Source of the DNA: a virus
Length of the DNA stretch: 64,000 bases
Reading direction: 5' to 3' (one strand)
IMG/VR virus record: IMGVR_UViG_3300029787_000005
Span: 62,001-126,000 of that record
Shown: positions 54,951 through 62,405 of the stretch, one piece after another
Position numbering within the stretch: the stretch's first letter is position 1
Layout: each line of letters starts with the position of its first letter
Notes under the pieces: model-generated
Told to the model about the DNA's origin: nothing
Databases searched by the model: none
Seen by the model: the letters and a program-made list of their open reading frames with translations, nothing else
Made by a program: the position numbers and the translations under genes

Positions 54951-55372
54951 TAACAGGAATAACAGCATCATCATTTGACTTGTTACATGCAGGTCATATC
55001 TTAATGTTGAGAGAAGCAAAGACACAGTGTGATCATTTGATATGTGCATTACAAGTAGATCCAACAAAAGATAGACCAGAGAAGAATAAACCTATACAAA
55101 CGTATATGGAAAGGTACATTCAACTGGAAGCAGTAAAGTATGTTGATGAGATTATACCATATGAAACTGAGGAAGAGCTTCTAGCTCTTCTTCGTCATCT
55201 TCCTGTTGATATAAGAGTCATTGGTGAGGACTATAAAGACAAAGAGTTTACAGGAAAAGATGATGTGCCTGTATACTATAATAAAAGACAACATGAGTTT
55301 AGTACTTCAGGGTTAAGAGATAGAATAAAATTGTCAGGCCGTGAGACATTTAGCCAGGAATGGAGATTGTAA
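54947..55372 (+). CDS. HIGH-motif nucleotidyltransferase (cytidylyltransferase-like), TTG start
   Basis: The 141-residue protein opens ITGITASSFDLLHAGHILML; HAGH is the HxGH nucleotide-binding motif of cytidylyltransferase-like enzymes such as glycerol-3-phosphate cytidylyltransferase. The late FSTSGLRDRI fits the RTxGIST-like end motif in reduced form. The next ATG would cut away the HAGH motif, so the TTG at 54947 (fused with the upstream stop as TTGA) must be the start. The product could be a CDP- or ADP-activated sugar or alcohol; substrate unknown. Confidence 0.78.
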   Translation: MITGITASSFDLLHAGHILMLREAKTQCDHLICALQVDPTKDRPEKNKPIQTYMERYIQLEAVKYVDEIIPYETEEELLALLRHLPVDIRVIGEDYKDKEFTGKDDVPVYYNKRQHEFSTSGLRDRIKLSGRETFSQEWRL

Positions 55373-55977
55373 TGGCTGAGTTAACTTTTAATACTAAGTC
55401 ATCAGATAAAGGCGTTCCATTTTGGTATGCCTACAAGCCAATGATCCATGATAAAGATGGAACGTTGGATTTGGATATCAAACATGACTTTCTAAATGAT
55501 ACAGAACTAGAGAAGTTTGACTTTAACAACCCTCAAGTTGATGCACCTAACTTATCTGCATCAATGGTGAAGCTCATGAGGAAGCTAGGTGGATATGGTC
55601 TTGCAGCTAATCAAGTAGGCTTGCCATTGAGAATGTTTGTAATAGAAGGAGAACCAGCATATGCTGTATTCAATCCAAGGATAACATACTATGGAGATGA
55701 AGAGATTCTATTGGAAGAAGGGTGTCTTTCATATCCAGGTTTAAGTTTAAAAATTAGACGGCCAAGATTTATGAGAGCCAGGTTCCAAGATCCATATGGT
55801 GACTTTGTTACCAAACAGTTTGATGGAATTACATCAAGAGTATTCCAACATGAATATGATCACACAGAAGGTGTTGACTTTACACAAAAAGTAAGTAAAA
55901 TGAAGTTGCAAATGGCTAAGAAGAAATGGACAAAGAAATATGGCAGAACGAAGCTCAGCTTACCAAGTAGCCTATAG
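55372..55977 (+). CDS. def: Peptide deformylase
   Basis: The ATG at 55372 shares its A with the upstream stop and has a GGAG seven bases before it; 201 residues. It contains GGYGLAANQVG (motif 1, 73-83), EEGCLSYPG (motif 2, Cys118) and FQHEYDHTEG (motif 3, His160, Glu161, His164), so all metal ligands and the catalytic Glu are present. The enzyme removes the formyl group from new proteins; phage copies are thought to keep host or organelle-like translation products maturing during infection. It overlaps the QueE-like gene by 38 bases. Confidence 0.95.
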   Translation: MAELTFNTKSSDKGVPFWYAYKPMIHDKDGTLDLDIKHDFLNDTELEKFDFNNPQVDAPNLSASMVKLMRKLGGYGLAANQVGLPLRMFVIEGEPAYAVFNPRITYYGDEEILLEEGCLSYPGLSLKIRRPRFMRARFQDPYGDFVTKQFDGITSRVFQHEYDHTEGVDFTQKVSKMKLQMAKKKWTKKYGRTKLSLPSSL

Positions 55978-56857
55978 TGAAATCTTTCACTCTATTCAAG
56001 GTGAAGGAAAGTATACTGGTGTTCCTACTGCATGGTTTAGATTCTTTCTATGTAACTTACAATGCGATGGGTTCATGCAGAAAGATCCAACTAATCCAGA
56101 TACATATGAACTACCATACTTAAATATTGATCCACAAGAGTTTGAGACTTTAGAAGACCTTCCTGTCTTCAATAAAGGTTGTGATAGTTCTTACTCCTGG
56201 AGTAAAAAGTATAAGCATCTACAACGTAAAGGTACCCCAGATGAAATTGTACAACGTCTTACTGAGATGATGATATCGCCAAGTAATCCAAAAGGAAGAT
56301 TTCAACATCCTAATGGTGTATGGCAACATATGTGCTTTACTGGAGGCGAGCCTCTTATGAAGCATGCACAGAAAGCTGTACCAGATATCCTTAGAGCATT
56401 TAAGGACGATGAATATAACATGCCTGAGAGTGTTACATTCGAGACTAATGGTACACAAGAGTTGACTCCTGCTTTTATAGACTTCTTTACCAACAGAGGT
56501 TTATTTGATCAAGAGTTATTTTTCTCAGTAAGTCCTAAGTTAGAAACTGTATCTGGTGAGAAGAGAGATAAAGCTATCAAGCCTGATACTCTCAAGAGTT
56601 ATAGAATGCTATCTAAGCATGGCCAGTTAAAGTTTGTTCTTGGGGCTGAGGAACGACAATGGGAGGAGATGGAAGATGTTCTATCTGATCTTAGGAGTGT
56701 TGGTATTGATTATCCTGTCTGGATTATGCCTGTTGGGGCGCTTGCTGAGCAGCAAGAAGAAACTGCTGGAGAAGTGGCTCAAAAGGCATTCAAGAGAGGG
56801 TACAACGTAAGTGCTAGAGTGCACTGTTATTTGTGGGGGAATTTGATAGGTGTTTGA
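55940..56857 (+). CDS. queE: QueE-like 7-carboxy-7-deazaguanine synthase (radical SAM)
   Basis: The 305-residue protein opens with EIFHSIQGEGKYTGVPTAWF, the family's start, then FFLCNLQC (Cys38, Cys42), and CFTGGEPLM and VTFETNGTQELTP, as in QueE. The third cluster Cys is not at the usual CxxC place: the candidate is Cys81 in FNKGCDSSYSW after an insertion of about 38 residues. QueE converts carboxytetrahydropterin to carboxy-deazaguanine on the way to preQ0. QueD-like and FolE genes follow nearby. It overlaps the next gene by 8 bases. Confidence 0.85.
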   Translation: MAERSSAYQVAYSEIFHSIQGEGKYTGVPTAWFRFFLCNLQCDGFMQKDPTNPDTYELPYLNIDPQEFETLEDLPVFNKGCDSSYSWSKKYKHLQRKGTPDEIVQRLTEMMISPSNPKGRFQHPNGVWQHMCFTGGEPLMKHAQKAVPDILRAFKDDEYNMPESVTFETNGTQELTPAFIDFFTNRGLFDQELFFSVSPKLETVSGEKRDKAIKPDTLKSYRMLSKHGQLKFVLGAEERQWEEMEDVLSDLRSVGIDYPVWIMPVGALAEQQEETAGEVAQKAFKRGYNVSARVHCYLWGNLIGV

Positions 56858-57440
56858 GACAGTATCATGTACCAAAGTGTTACATACAGAAATTGGTAAA
56901 GAGCTTAACAATCGAAAGATTAGTGAGCTTTGTATGGCTTGGCAACATAAGAAGATTGATGAGAGTCCTAATGCAACAGGATATGAAGACTCTAGGATAC
57001 CAGATGATCCTGAGATAACAAGACTCACTGATAAAGTTATGTCTGTTGTTCATTCAAATATTGATGATAGATATTATCTTGCTGAGATTTGGGCACACAT
57101 TCTTGTAGAGAATCAATCTACTATGATTCATAGTCATCGTAACGAAAGAGACACCAAGAATTTATTTTTATCTTGGGTTTACTATCCACTGTTGCCTGAT
57201 AAGAAGTATGGTGGTAAACTAAGATTCCAAATGGTAAGTCATATGCAGATGAACAATCATGAGATTACTCCACAGGTTGGTCATCTTGTTATATTTCCAT
57301 CATGGTTGAATCACTATACAACTCCAAACACGTCTGAGGATGTTCGTATATCAATTAGTGGTAACCTAAAGATACAAGAAGAGGATTACCAAAAGGTTTG
57401 GCGTGATAGAACTTCTGGAATACATGACTTTTATAGTTAG
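56850..57440 (+). CDS. 2OG-Fe(II) oxygenase (2OG-FeII_Oxy_5-like), GTG start
   Basis: The 196-residue protein has STMIHSHRNERDTKNLFLSW and then VYYPLLPDK, a glycine strand, and QVGHLVIFPSWLNHYTTPNT with distal His155 and DVRISISGNL with Arg166. This is the layout of putative 2OG oxygenases common in marine phages, where the first motif is His-x-His (94/96) rather than His-x-Asp. GTG start overlaps the queE stop. Target unknown. Confidence 0.75.
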   Translation: MFETVSCTKVLHTEIGKELNNRKISELCMAWQHKKIDESPNATGYEDSRIPDDPEITRLTDKVMSVVHSNIDDRYYLAEIWAHILVENQSTMIHSHRNERDTKNLFLSWVYYPLLPDKKYGGKLRFQMVSHMQMNNHEITPQVGHLVIFPSWLNHYTTPNTSEDVRISISGNLKIQEEDYQKVWRDRTSGIHDFYS

Positions 57441-57449
57441 GGAACAACA

Positions 57450-57923
57450 ATGGCAAAATATGTTAGTACAAAGACCTATACGCATCTAGGACCTGTTGCA
57501 TATAGACAATGGAGAGCTGACTCTCACTGCAATCTAATCCATGGATATGCATTATCATTCCACTTTGAGTTTGAATGTGATACATTAGATGCACGCAATT
57601 GGTGTATGGACTTTGGTGGCTTGAAGCCTCTCAAAGCAAACCTAGAAGATTGGTTTGATCATACATTACTTGTTGCAGAAGATGATCCTGATAGAGAACA
57701 TCTATTGAAACTTGGTGAGCTTGGACTTGCTAAGATTACTGAAGTAGCAAAGACTGGATGTGAAGGTATTGCAGACTTCTTGTATGAGTATATCAACACA
57801 ATTATGTTACCAGACTACGGTGAAGGTGATCGTGTTTGGTGTAGTAAAGTAGAAGTCAGAGAAACAGCTAGCAATATGGCTATGAGGATTGGTCATAGAG
57901 CAGATGGAGAGTTTGATGAATAG
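57450..57923 (+). CDS. queD: QueD/6-pyruvoyl-tetrahydropterin synthase-like protein
   Basis: The 157-residue protein has YRQWRADSHCNLIHGYALSF: the Cys-x-x-x-His-Gly segment of the T-fold PTPS/QueD family. The usual third zinc His (HGH) is replaced by Tyr (HGY). NWCMDFGGLKPLKANLEDWF and DHTLLV give the family's next two blocks, and VWCSKVEVRETASNMA the terminal Glu motif. QueD makes carboxytetrahydropterin from the FolE product. It lies between a dioxygenase and a small helical protein. Confidence 0.85.
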   Translation: MAKYVSTKTYTHLGPVAYRQWRADSHCNLIHGYALSFHFEFECDTLDARNWCMDFGGLKPLKANLEDWFDHTLLVAEDDPDREHLLKLGELGLAKITEVAKTGCEGIADFLYEYINTIMLPDYGEGDRVWCSKVEVRETASNMAMRIGHRADGEFDE

Positions 57924-58110
57924 TTTTCTCATTGCCTTAGAGGCTAGGTACAAAGCTGAAATGGCTGCTGCTAAAGCTAACATTGAAGTGTATCTATCTA
58001 ACCCTACAGGTATAGGTGAGCATCCAGATCTAGTAGAAGCAATAGACTCACAGATAGCTATTCTTGCAGAGGCTGAAGATAAACTTGACTCTTTAAAACA
58101 TTTCAAATGA
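57916..58110 (+). CDS. Small helical protein, unknown function
   Basis: The ATG at 57916 has GGAGA about five bases before it and is preferred over 57904 or an upstream TTG; 64 residues, starting MNSFLIALEARYKAEMAAAK. The centre has LSNPTGIGEHPDLVEAIDSQ; the rest is helical with Ala/Glu/Lys spacing of a coiled coil. It overlaps both neighbours (8 and 4 bases). No known family; small proteins with a GIGEHP motif occur, as I recall, in related phages. Confidence 0.7.
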   Translation: MNSFLIALEARYKAEMAAAKANIEVYLSNPTGIGEHPDLVEAIDSQIAILAEAEDKLDSLKHFK

Positions 58111-58580
58111 TAAACTATACATACAAACAATTCAGTAATGATGTTGAAAAGCTAAGTCAAACTATAGTTTGTATGGAGGAAGTATCAACTCCTCATCTCA
58201 GATGGCAACCAAACACAGTTGTATCTATTGCTAGAGGTGGTTTAGTTCCTGGAGTATATCTATCACATAGTCTTAATATAAAGAATGTTCCTATTGTATG
58301 GCAGACAAGAGATGGATGTACTAAAGAACCTATACCTGATACTCTTCTGAGTAAAGGTTGCCAGCTACTGATTGTAGATGATATAAATGATTCCGGTGAA
58401 ACTTTTCACCAGATAATGGATGATATAAAAAGGAGGTATCAACACGGAGAAGCAGAGTTAAAACAGAACATAAAGACTGCGACACTATGGTCGAGGTCCG
58501 TATCAAACTTTCACGTTGACTTTACAATAAGAAAGATTGATACTGACGAATGGATAATATTCCCTTGGGAAAAAGGATAG
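58107..58580 (+). CDS. Phosphoribosyltransferase-type protein
   Basis: The 157-residue protein has VVSIARGGLVPGVYLSHSLN and CQLLIVDDINDSGETFHQIM: the second is the PRPP-binding motif (hydrophobic strand, Asp-Asp, DSGxT) of type I phosphoribosyltransferases, the first their N-terminal R-G-G-x-x-P loop. It most resembles xanthine/hypoxanthine-type enzymes and might salvage a base related to the deazaguanine genes nearby; that link is inference. It overlaps the upstream gene by 4 bases. Confidence 0.82.
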   Translation: MINYTYKQFSNDVEKLSQTIVCMEEVSTPHLRWQPNTVVSIARGGLVPGVYLSHSLNIKNVPIVWQTRDGCTKEPIPDTLLSKGCQLLIVDDINDSGETFHQIMDDIKRRYQHGEAELKQNIKTATLWSRSVSNFHVDFTIRKIDTDEWIIFPWEKG

Positions 58581-58583
58581 CGA

Positions 58584-59276
58584 ATGTCACACCCAGATTA
58601 TAAATCTGACCCTGAACTGGGTCTAAAAGTAAAAGAACATCTAGAACGTATGGGTCTTGAGACACCTATGACTAAACTAGTCAATGCGGACATGTCTGTA
58701 AAGATAAAAAATATTGAAGAACATATGCGCCAGGTACTAATGGTTCTTGGCTTGGATCTTACAGATGATTCTTTAATGGATACACCTAGTCGTGTAGCTA
58801 AAATGTATGTAAGAGAAATCTTTTGGGGACTGGATTACAAACAGTTTCCTAAATGTACTACAATTACAAATAAGTTTGGTACTAAAAATTCACCAGGATC
58901 GTTTGTAATTGAACGTAATGTTAATGTACAGTCTAACTGTGAGCATCACCTTGTTGTGATTGATGGTAAGGCTTGTGTAGCATATATTCCAAGAGAGAAA
59001 GTTCTTGGACTATCTAAGTTGAATCGTATTGTAGAGTTCTTTGCAAAGAGGCCTCAGGTACAAGAACGATTGACTGAGCAGATTGCATCAACAATATCTT
59101 TTATTACTGGTACGCCAGATGTTGCAGTCTATCTTGATGCAGTACACTATTGTGTTAAGAGTAGAGGTATACAAGATCAAGGATCTAGTACTTCAACCTT
59201 AGCTGTGCATGGTGTGTTTGCTGAATATGAATCTGACATACGGAGAGAGTTTCTTAATCTTGTACGTATGCAGTAA
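58584..59276 (+). CDS. folE: GTP cyclohydrolase I (FolE)
   Basis: The 230-residue protein has TPSRVAKMYVREIFWGLDYK, VQSNCEHHLVVIDGKACVAY with Cys119 and His122 region, a VLGLSKLNRIVEFFAKRPQV segment, and the second zinc Cys190 in AVHYCVKSRGIQDQGSSTST. All are hallmarks of type I FolE. It makes dihydroneopterin triphosphate from GTP, the first step to preQ0 as well as folate. With QueD- and QueE-like genes it supports a deazaguanine pathway. Confidence 0.95.
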   Translation: MSHPDYKSDPELGLKVKEHLERMGLETPMTKLVNADMSVKIKNIEEHMRQVLMVLGLDLTDDSLMDTPSRVAKMYVREIFWGLDYKQFPKCTTITNKFGTKNSPGSFVIERNVNVQSNCEHHLVVIDGKACVAYIPREKVLGLSKLNRIVEFFAKRPQVQERLTEQIASTISFITGTPDVAVYLDAVHYCVKSRGIQDQGSSTSTLAVHGVFAEYESDIRREFLNLVRMQ

Positions 59277-59302
59277 ACTAAACCGAGAAGCGGATAATAA
59301 AA

Positions 59303-59749
59303 ATGAATGTGTATTTTACGAAATGGTCTTGTAATGGAGCCTCTGCATACAAGATTGGTATCTCTAAATGGGGTAAAGACAAACTTATTGAAGAAAGATT
59401 TGGTGATAGATTTGGTACCAAGTCTCAATATGACATGTTTGAAAAAGAAGTACTTGCATGCGTAGAGTTCTCTAGTGAGACATACTCTCTAGCTCGAGCA
59501 GCAGCTCTTGGAATGGAACATGCCTTTCACAGCCTCTGTCCTAAAGATTTCAGATTAGAAGAACATTTTGGTCTTGAAGATGGCATCCTTGATGGTATGG
59601 GTGGCATTAGTGAGTTCTTTCTTCTACCTAATGATGTGTCTGAAGAGTTAGTTCTTAGGACTTTTTCATCTGCCTATGAAAACAAATGGAAGTTGGAAAA
59701 CAAACTGAAATCATATAGAGGTAGTGCAACAACGGAGATGACTATATGA
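59303..59749 (+). CDS. T5orf172/GIY-YIG-like protein
   Basis: The 148-residue protein has NVYFTKWSCNGASAYKIGIS followed by a conserved-looking Arg (EERFGDRFG), then ALGMEHAFHSLC and a GISEFFLLP segment. This order (Y-K-I-G, Arg, Glu-x-x-x-His, (S/E)-x-F) is that of T5orf172/MUG113-type members of the GIY-YIG nuclease superfamily. Catalytic completeness cannot be judged by eye. It overlaps the next gene by 4 bases. Confidence 0.5.
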   Translation: MNVYFTKWSCNGASAYKIGISKWGKDKLIEERFGDRFGTKSQYDMFEKEVLACVEFSSETYSLARAAALGMEHAFHSLCPKDFRLEEHFGLEDGILDGMGGISEFFLLPNDVSEELVLRTFSSAYENKWKLENKLKSYRGSATTEMTI

Positions 59750-60072
59750 GCCACACTGCTTTAATTAATAAAGGTTGGCCTGGTTTGTTACGACAGGAAC
59801 TGACAACCTATGAAATGTATTCTGGAACAGTATCTAAGAAGACTGTTACAAGAGTATTTGATCACACTGGTAGATATTATGATAGTAACAATGAGTTCTC
59901 TTTTCACCAAGAAGGTACTACTTGGTCTAGTTCATTACAGAATACTATGTTACTAGATCCAAAGTCAAGAGAGCATCTTGTAGAGTCTGATTTTACTGGT
60001 GTAGCAATTGAATCTAAAATTTATGATGGGGATGGGAGTGAAGAGAATGAGTACGAAGAAGAGCAGCAGTAA
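59746..60072 (+). CDS. Unknown small protein
   Basis: The 108-residue protein has no recognised motif; it has a polar middle (DHTGRYYDSNNEFSFHQEGT) and a strongly acidic end (DGDGSEENEYEEEQQ). It overlaps the upstream gene by 4 bases (ATGA) and the next by 26. Its coding status rests on these overlaps and on typical codon use. Confidence 0.65.
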   Translation: MSHTALINKGWPGLLRQELTTYEMYSGTVSKKTVTRVFDHTGRYYDSNNEFSFHQEGTTWSSSLQNTMLLDPKSREHLVESDFTGVAIESKIYDGDGSEENEYEEEQQ

Positions 60073-60754
60073 ATACGATGCTGAAACAAATGAGTTCAAA
60101 ACTTATGTAGTTAACCCTGACGTGTTTGTAGAAACTGGTACTGGTCCTGAACAATCAGTACCATATCCACCTAATGGTCCAGAGATATCATTACCATATG
60201 GTGCACCAGATATGATAGTATCACCAACAGTCAGTGGTACTATTGATGCTATATCTGATGCATACAATATTGCTGGTGCAGATAATATAACATTTACAGC
60301 TGGTGATAGTATATCATTTGGTGATGATATGAGGGTTCATTATACTCCTGCATCAGAAGAAAACTTGACAAAGACTGAGAAGTTTAGAATGTATCCAAGT
60401 AAGTGGATCTTTGTTACATTCCAAAGAGAAGGTATACATTGTTGGCCTGGAGCCAAGGATCTACCTGGGGTTGAGTTCTTAGCTAATCCTCATAGGCATT
60501 TGTTTAAGTTTAGGGTCGAGGTTCAAGTCTTTCATGATGATCGTGAGATAGAATTTATCCTGTTCAAAAGAGAACTTGAAAAACTCTATGGTGATGGTAT
60601 TCTTGAATTAGATTACAAAAGTTGTGAGATGATTGCTGATGAGTTGGCTAAATACATCAAAGATCATTATCCAGGCCGCTTCATGAAGATTGAAGTATCT
60701 GAAGATGGTGAGAATGGTGCAGTTGGTTATTATGAAGGTTTGATTAAAATATGA
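60047..60754 (+). CDS. PTPS/QueD-like T-fold protein, second copy type
   Basis: The ATG at 60047 (MSTKKSSSKYDAETNEFKTY) is preferred to an upstream ATG at 60008; 235 residues. The N-terminal half is polar and Gly/Pro-rich. From about residue 115 it has SKWIFVTFQREGIHCWPGAK, then FLANPHRHLFKFRVEVQV, an EFILFKRELEK segment and FMKIEVSEDGENGAV. This resembles the T-fold layout: Cys, then His-x-His strand, and a final Glu motif. If right, it is a divergent relative of QueD. It overlaps the next gene by 4 bases. Confidence 0.5.
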   Translation: MSTKKSSSKYDAETNEFKTYVVNPDVFVETGTGPEQSVPYPPNGPEISLPYGAPDMIVSPTVSGTIDAISDAYNIAGADNITFTAGDSISFGDDMRVHYTPASEENLTKTEKFRMYPSKWIFVTFQREGIHCWPGAKDLPGVEFLANPHRHLFKFRVEVQVFHDDREIEFILFKRELEKLYGDGILELDYKSCEMIADELAKYIKDHYPGRFMKIEVSEDGENGAVGYYEGLIKI

Positions 60755-61581
60755 TTGATTTCTGTCACATTACTCCTACAGCCTTTATAGATGATATTTT
60801 CTCTAAAGAAGAGCAGAGAATACATCTGGTATTGGCTCATCTTATTGAAGAAGACTCAGAGTATCGCAATCAATATAATTTTCTAGCAGCTAATGATCAT
60901 GAGATCATTATGGATAACAGTGCATTTGAAATGTACAAACGTAAGCAGCCTATGTATCCTACAGAGAAGTTGATACAGATGGCTATAGCATGTCAAGCAA
61001 GTTATGTTGTCATGTCTGACTATCCTGGTGAGGATTGGTTAAAGACTGTTCATGCTGCTGAGAAAATGATACCTCAGCTGAAAGAAGCTAAGTTAGGTAC
61101 ATTCTATTGTCCACAGTCTCTACCAGGAGATGTGGATGGATTGGTTGATTCATTTAAGTGGGGTCTGAGTAATCCAGATATTGACTATATTGCATTCTCT
61201 ATACTCAATATACCTTTGGCATATGGATGTGAATCTAACAATCCAATACAAAAATATCTATCACGACTACACTTCATGAATAGACTTGAGGATGAAGGTC
61301 TATTGCCAGGTCTTCTTGGTAAGAAAGTACACTTTCTTGGTATGACTGAAGGTCCTAATGAGATTAGTCTTATGAGAGGATTTACTGACTTTATTGATAC
61401 ATGGGATAGCTCAGCAGCTGTGTGGGCTGGATTGAATGGTATAAAGTTTGACAATAGTCCTACTGGATTATTTCAAGGTAAGTTTGCAAAAGAAGTTGAC
61501 TTTGACTATAAAGTAGGGGATAATTTAAGACTAGCTAAAGAAAATATCAATTACATTGAGGAGCTATGCTATGCAGCCTGA
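60751..61581 (+). CDS. DpdA/tRNA-guanine-transglycosylase-like protein
   Basis: The 276-residue protein has IIMDNSAFEMYKRKQ, SYVVMSDYPGEDWLKTVHAA, LGTFYCPQSLPGD, DYIAFSILNIPLAYG and VHFLGMTEGPNEISL: an (IM)-D-N-(S/G)-A-(F/Y)-E strand, a later Asp and alternating strands and helices, as in the TIM-barrel DpdA/TGT-like proteins of phages that exchange guanine for 7-deazaguanine bases in DNA. The neighbouring FolE, QueD and QueE genes fit. I cannot confirm catalytic residues without alignment. It overlaps the next gene by 11 bases. Confidence 0.6.
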   Translation: MIDFCHITPTAFIDDIFSKEEQRIHLVLAHLIEEDSEYRNQYNFLAANDHEIIMDNSAFEMYKRKQPMYPTEKLIQMAIACQASYVVMSDYPGEDWLKTVHAAEKMIPQLKEAKLGTFYCPQSLPGDVDGLVDSFKWGLSNPDIDYIAFSILNIPLAYGCESNNPIQKYLSRLHFMNRLEDEGLLPGLLGKKVHFLGMTEGPNEISLMRGFTDFIDTWDSSAAVWAGLNGIKFDNSPTGLFQGKFAKEVDFDYKVGDNLRLAKENINYIEELCYAA

Positions 61582-61918
61582 TCTATTTGGTGATAACATT
61601 ATCAATCATCCAGGTATAAAGCGTAAGCCACAACTCAAACATCATGAAGATGCATTCTTGCAACAGGCATTAGAATATATTGTTGGAACCTATAAAGGTC
61701 ATTACGTTGGTAATGGAGAACTGCAGACTACTGATGTCTGGGAAACACTTGGCAATGCTGATAGTACTTGTCGTGATACTGCTATAAAGTATCTAATGAG
61801 ATATGGCAAGAAAGGTGGCAACAATACAACTGATCTATTGAAAGCCATTCATTACATTTGTCTAATGCATAATTTTACAGAAAGAAAGAGGATAAAGAAT
61901 CATGTTACATCTGTGTAG
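61571..61918 (+). CDS. DUF3310-like protein
   Basis: The ATG at 61571 has GAGGA eight bases upstream; 115 residues. The segment WETLGNADSTCRDTAIKYLM followed by RYGKKGGNNTTDLLKAIHYI matches the D-x-x-K-Y-x-x-R ... D-L-x-K-A-x-x-Y pattern of DUF3310, common in phage nucleotide-metabolism regions; biochemical role unknown. It overlaps the neighbouring genes by 11 and 17 bases. Confidence 0.65.
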   Translation: MQPDLFGDNIINHPGIKRKPQLKHHEDAFLQQALEYIVGTYKGHYVGNGELQTTDVWETLGNADSTCRDTAIKYLMRYGKKGGNNTTDLLKAIHYICLMHNFTERKRIKNHVTSV

Positions 61919-62405
61919 TGAAGATTCAGAATCCAGTCTTAGTGAGTACACTAGTGACCAGGTACAACCTAACGCTGTAGACTTGCGTTTGGATAAGATA
62001 TTTAAGTTGGGTAATAAAGACTTTGTTATCGATGAGAACAGTAAAGAACACAGAGGTAGCGATCAGCTGGCTCCAGATCAAGATGGTTGGTTTAAGTTAG
62101 ATGTGGGTACCTATGAGATCATTATGGAAGGTATCATTACTATTGGACCAAATGAAGCAGGCTTTGTTATTACTAGGTCTACACTTAACAGGAATGGTTT
62201 GTTTATTACTAGCGGGCTGTATGATTCTGGTTACAGTGGGGTTATGGCTGGTGCTTTGCATGTTAATGGCGGTCCTGCTTACATTAAAAGAGGTACCAGA
62301 GTTGGTCAGTTCTTACTATTCAAAGCAGAGTCTCTAAATCAATACGCTGGAAGTTATGGCAGCGGTTCTCTCCATGACGTTCAATATGAGGGTACAGTTA
62401 ATTAA
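61902..62405 (+). CDS. dcd: dCTP deaminase/dUTPase-family protein
   Basis: The 167-residue protein has QVQPNAVDLRLDKIFKLGNK, FVITRSTLNRNGLFITSGLY, DSGYSGVMAGALHVNGGPAY and RGTRVGQFLLFKAES, the motif order of the dCTP deaminase/dUTPase trimer family (S/T-L-x-R loop, then Y/D-x-G-Y-x-G). Such enzymes balance dUTP and dTTP for phage DNA synthesis. The family cannot be split into deaminase or dUTPase by eye. It starts within the DUF3310-like gene. Confidence 0.82.
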   Translation: MLHLCSEDSESSLSEYTSDQVQPNAVDLRLDKIFKLGNKDFVIDENSKEHRGSDQLAPDQDGWFKLDVGTYEIIMEGIITIGPNEAGFVITRSTLNRNGLFITSGLYDSGYSGVMAGALHVNGGPAYIKRGTRVGQFLLFKAESLNQYAGSYGSGSLHDVQYEGTVN

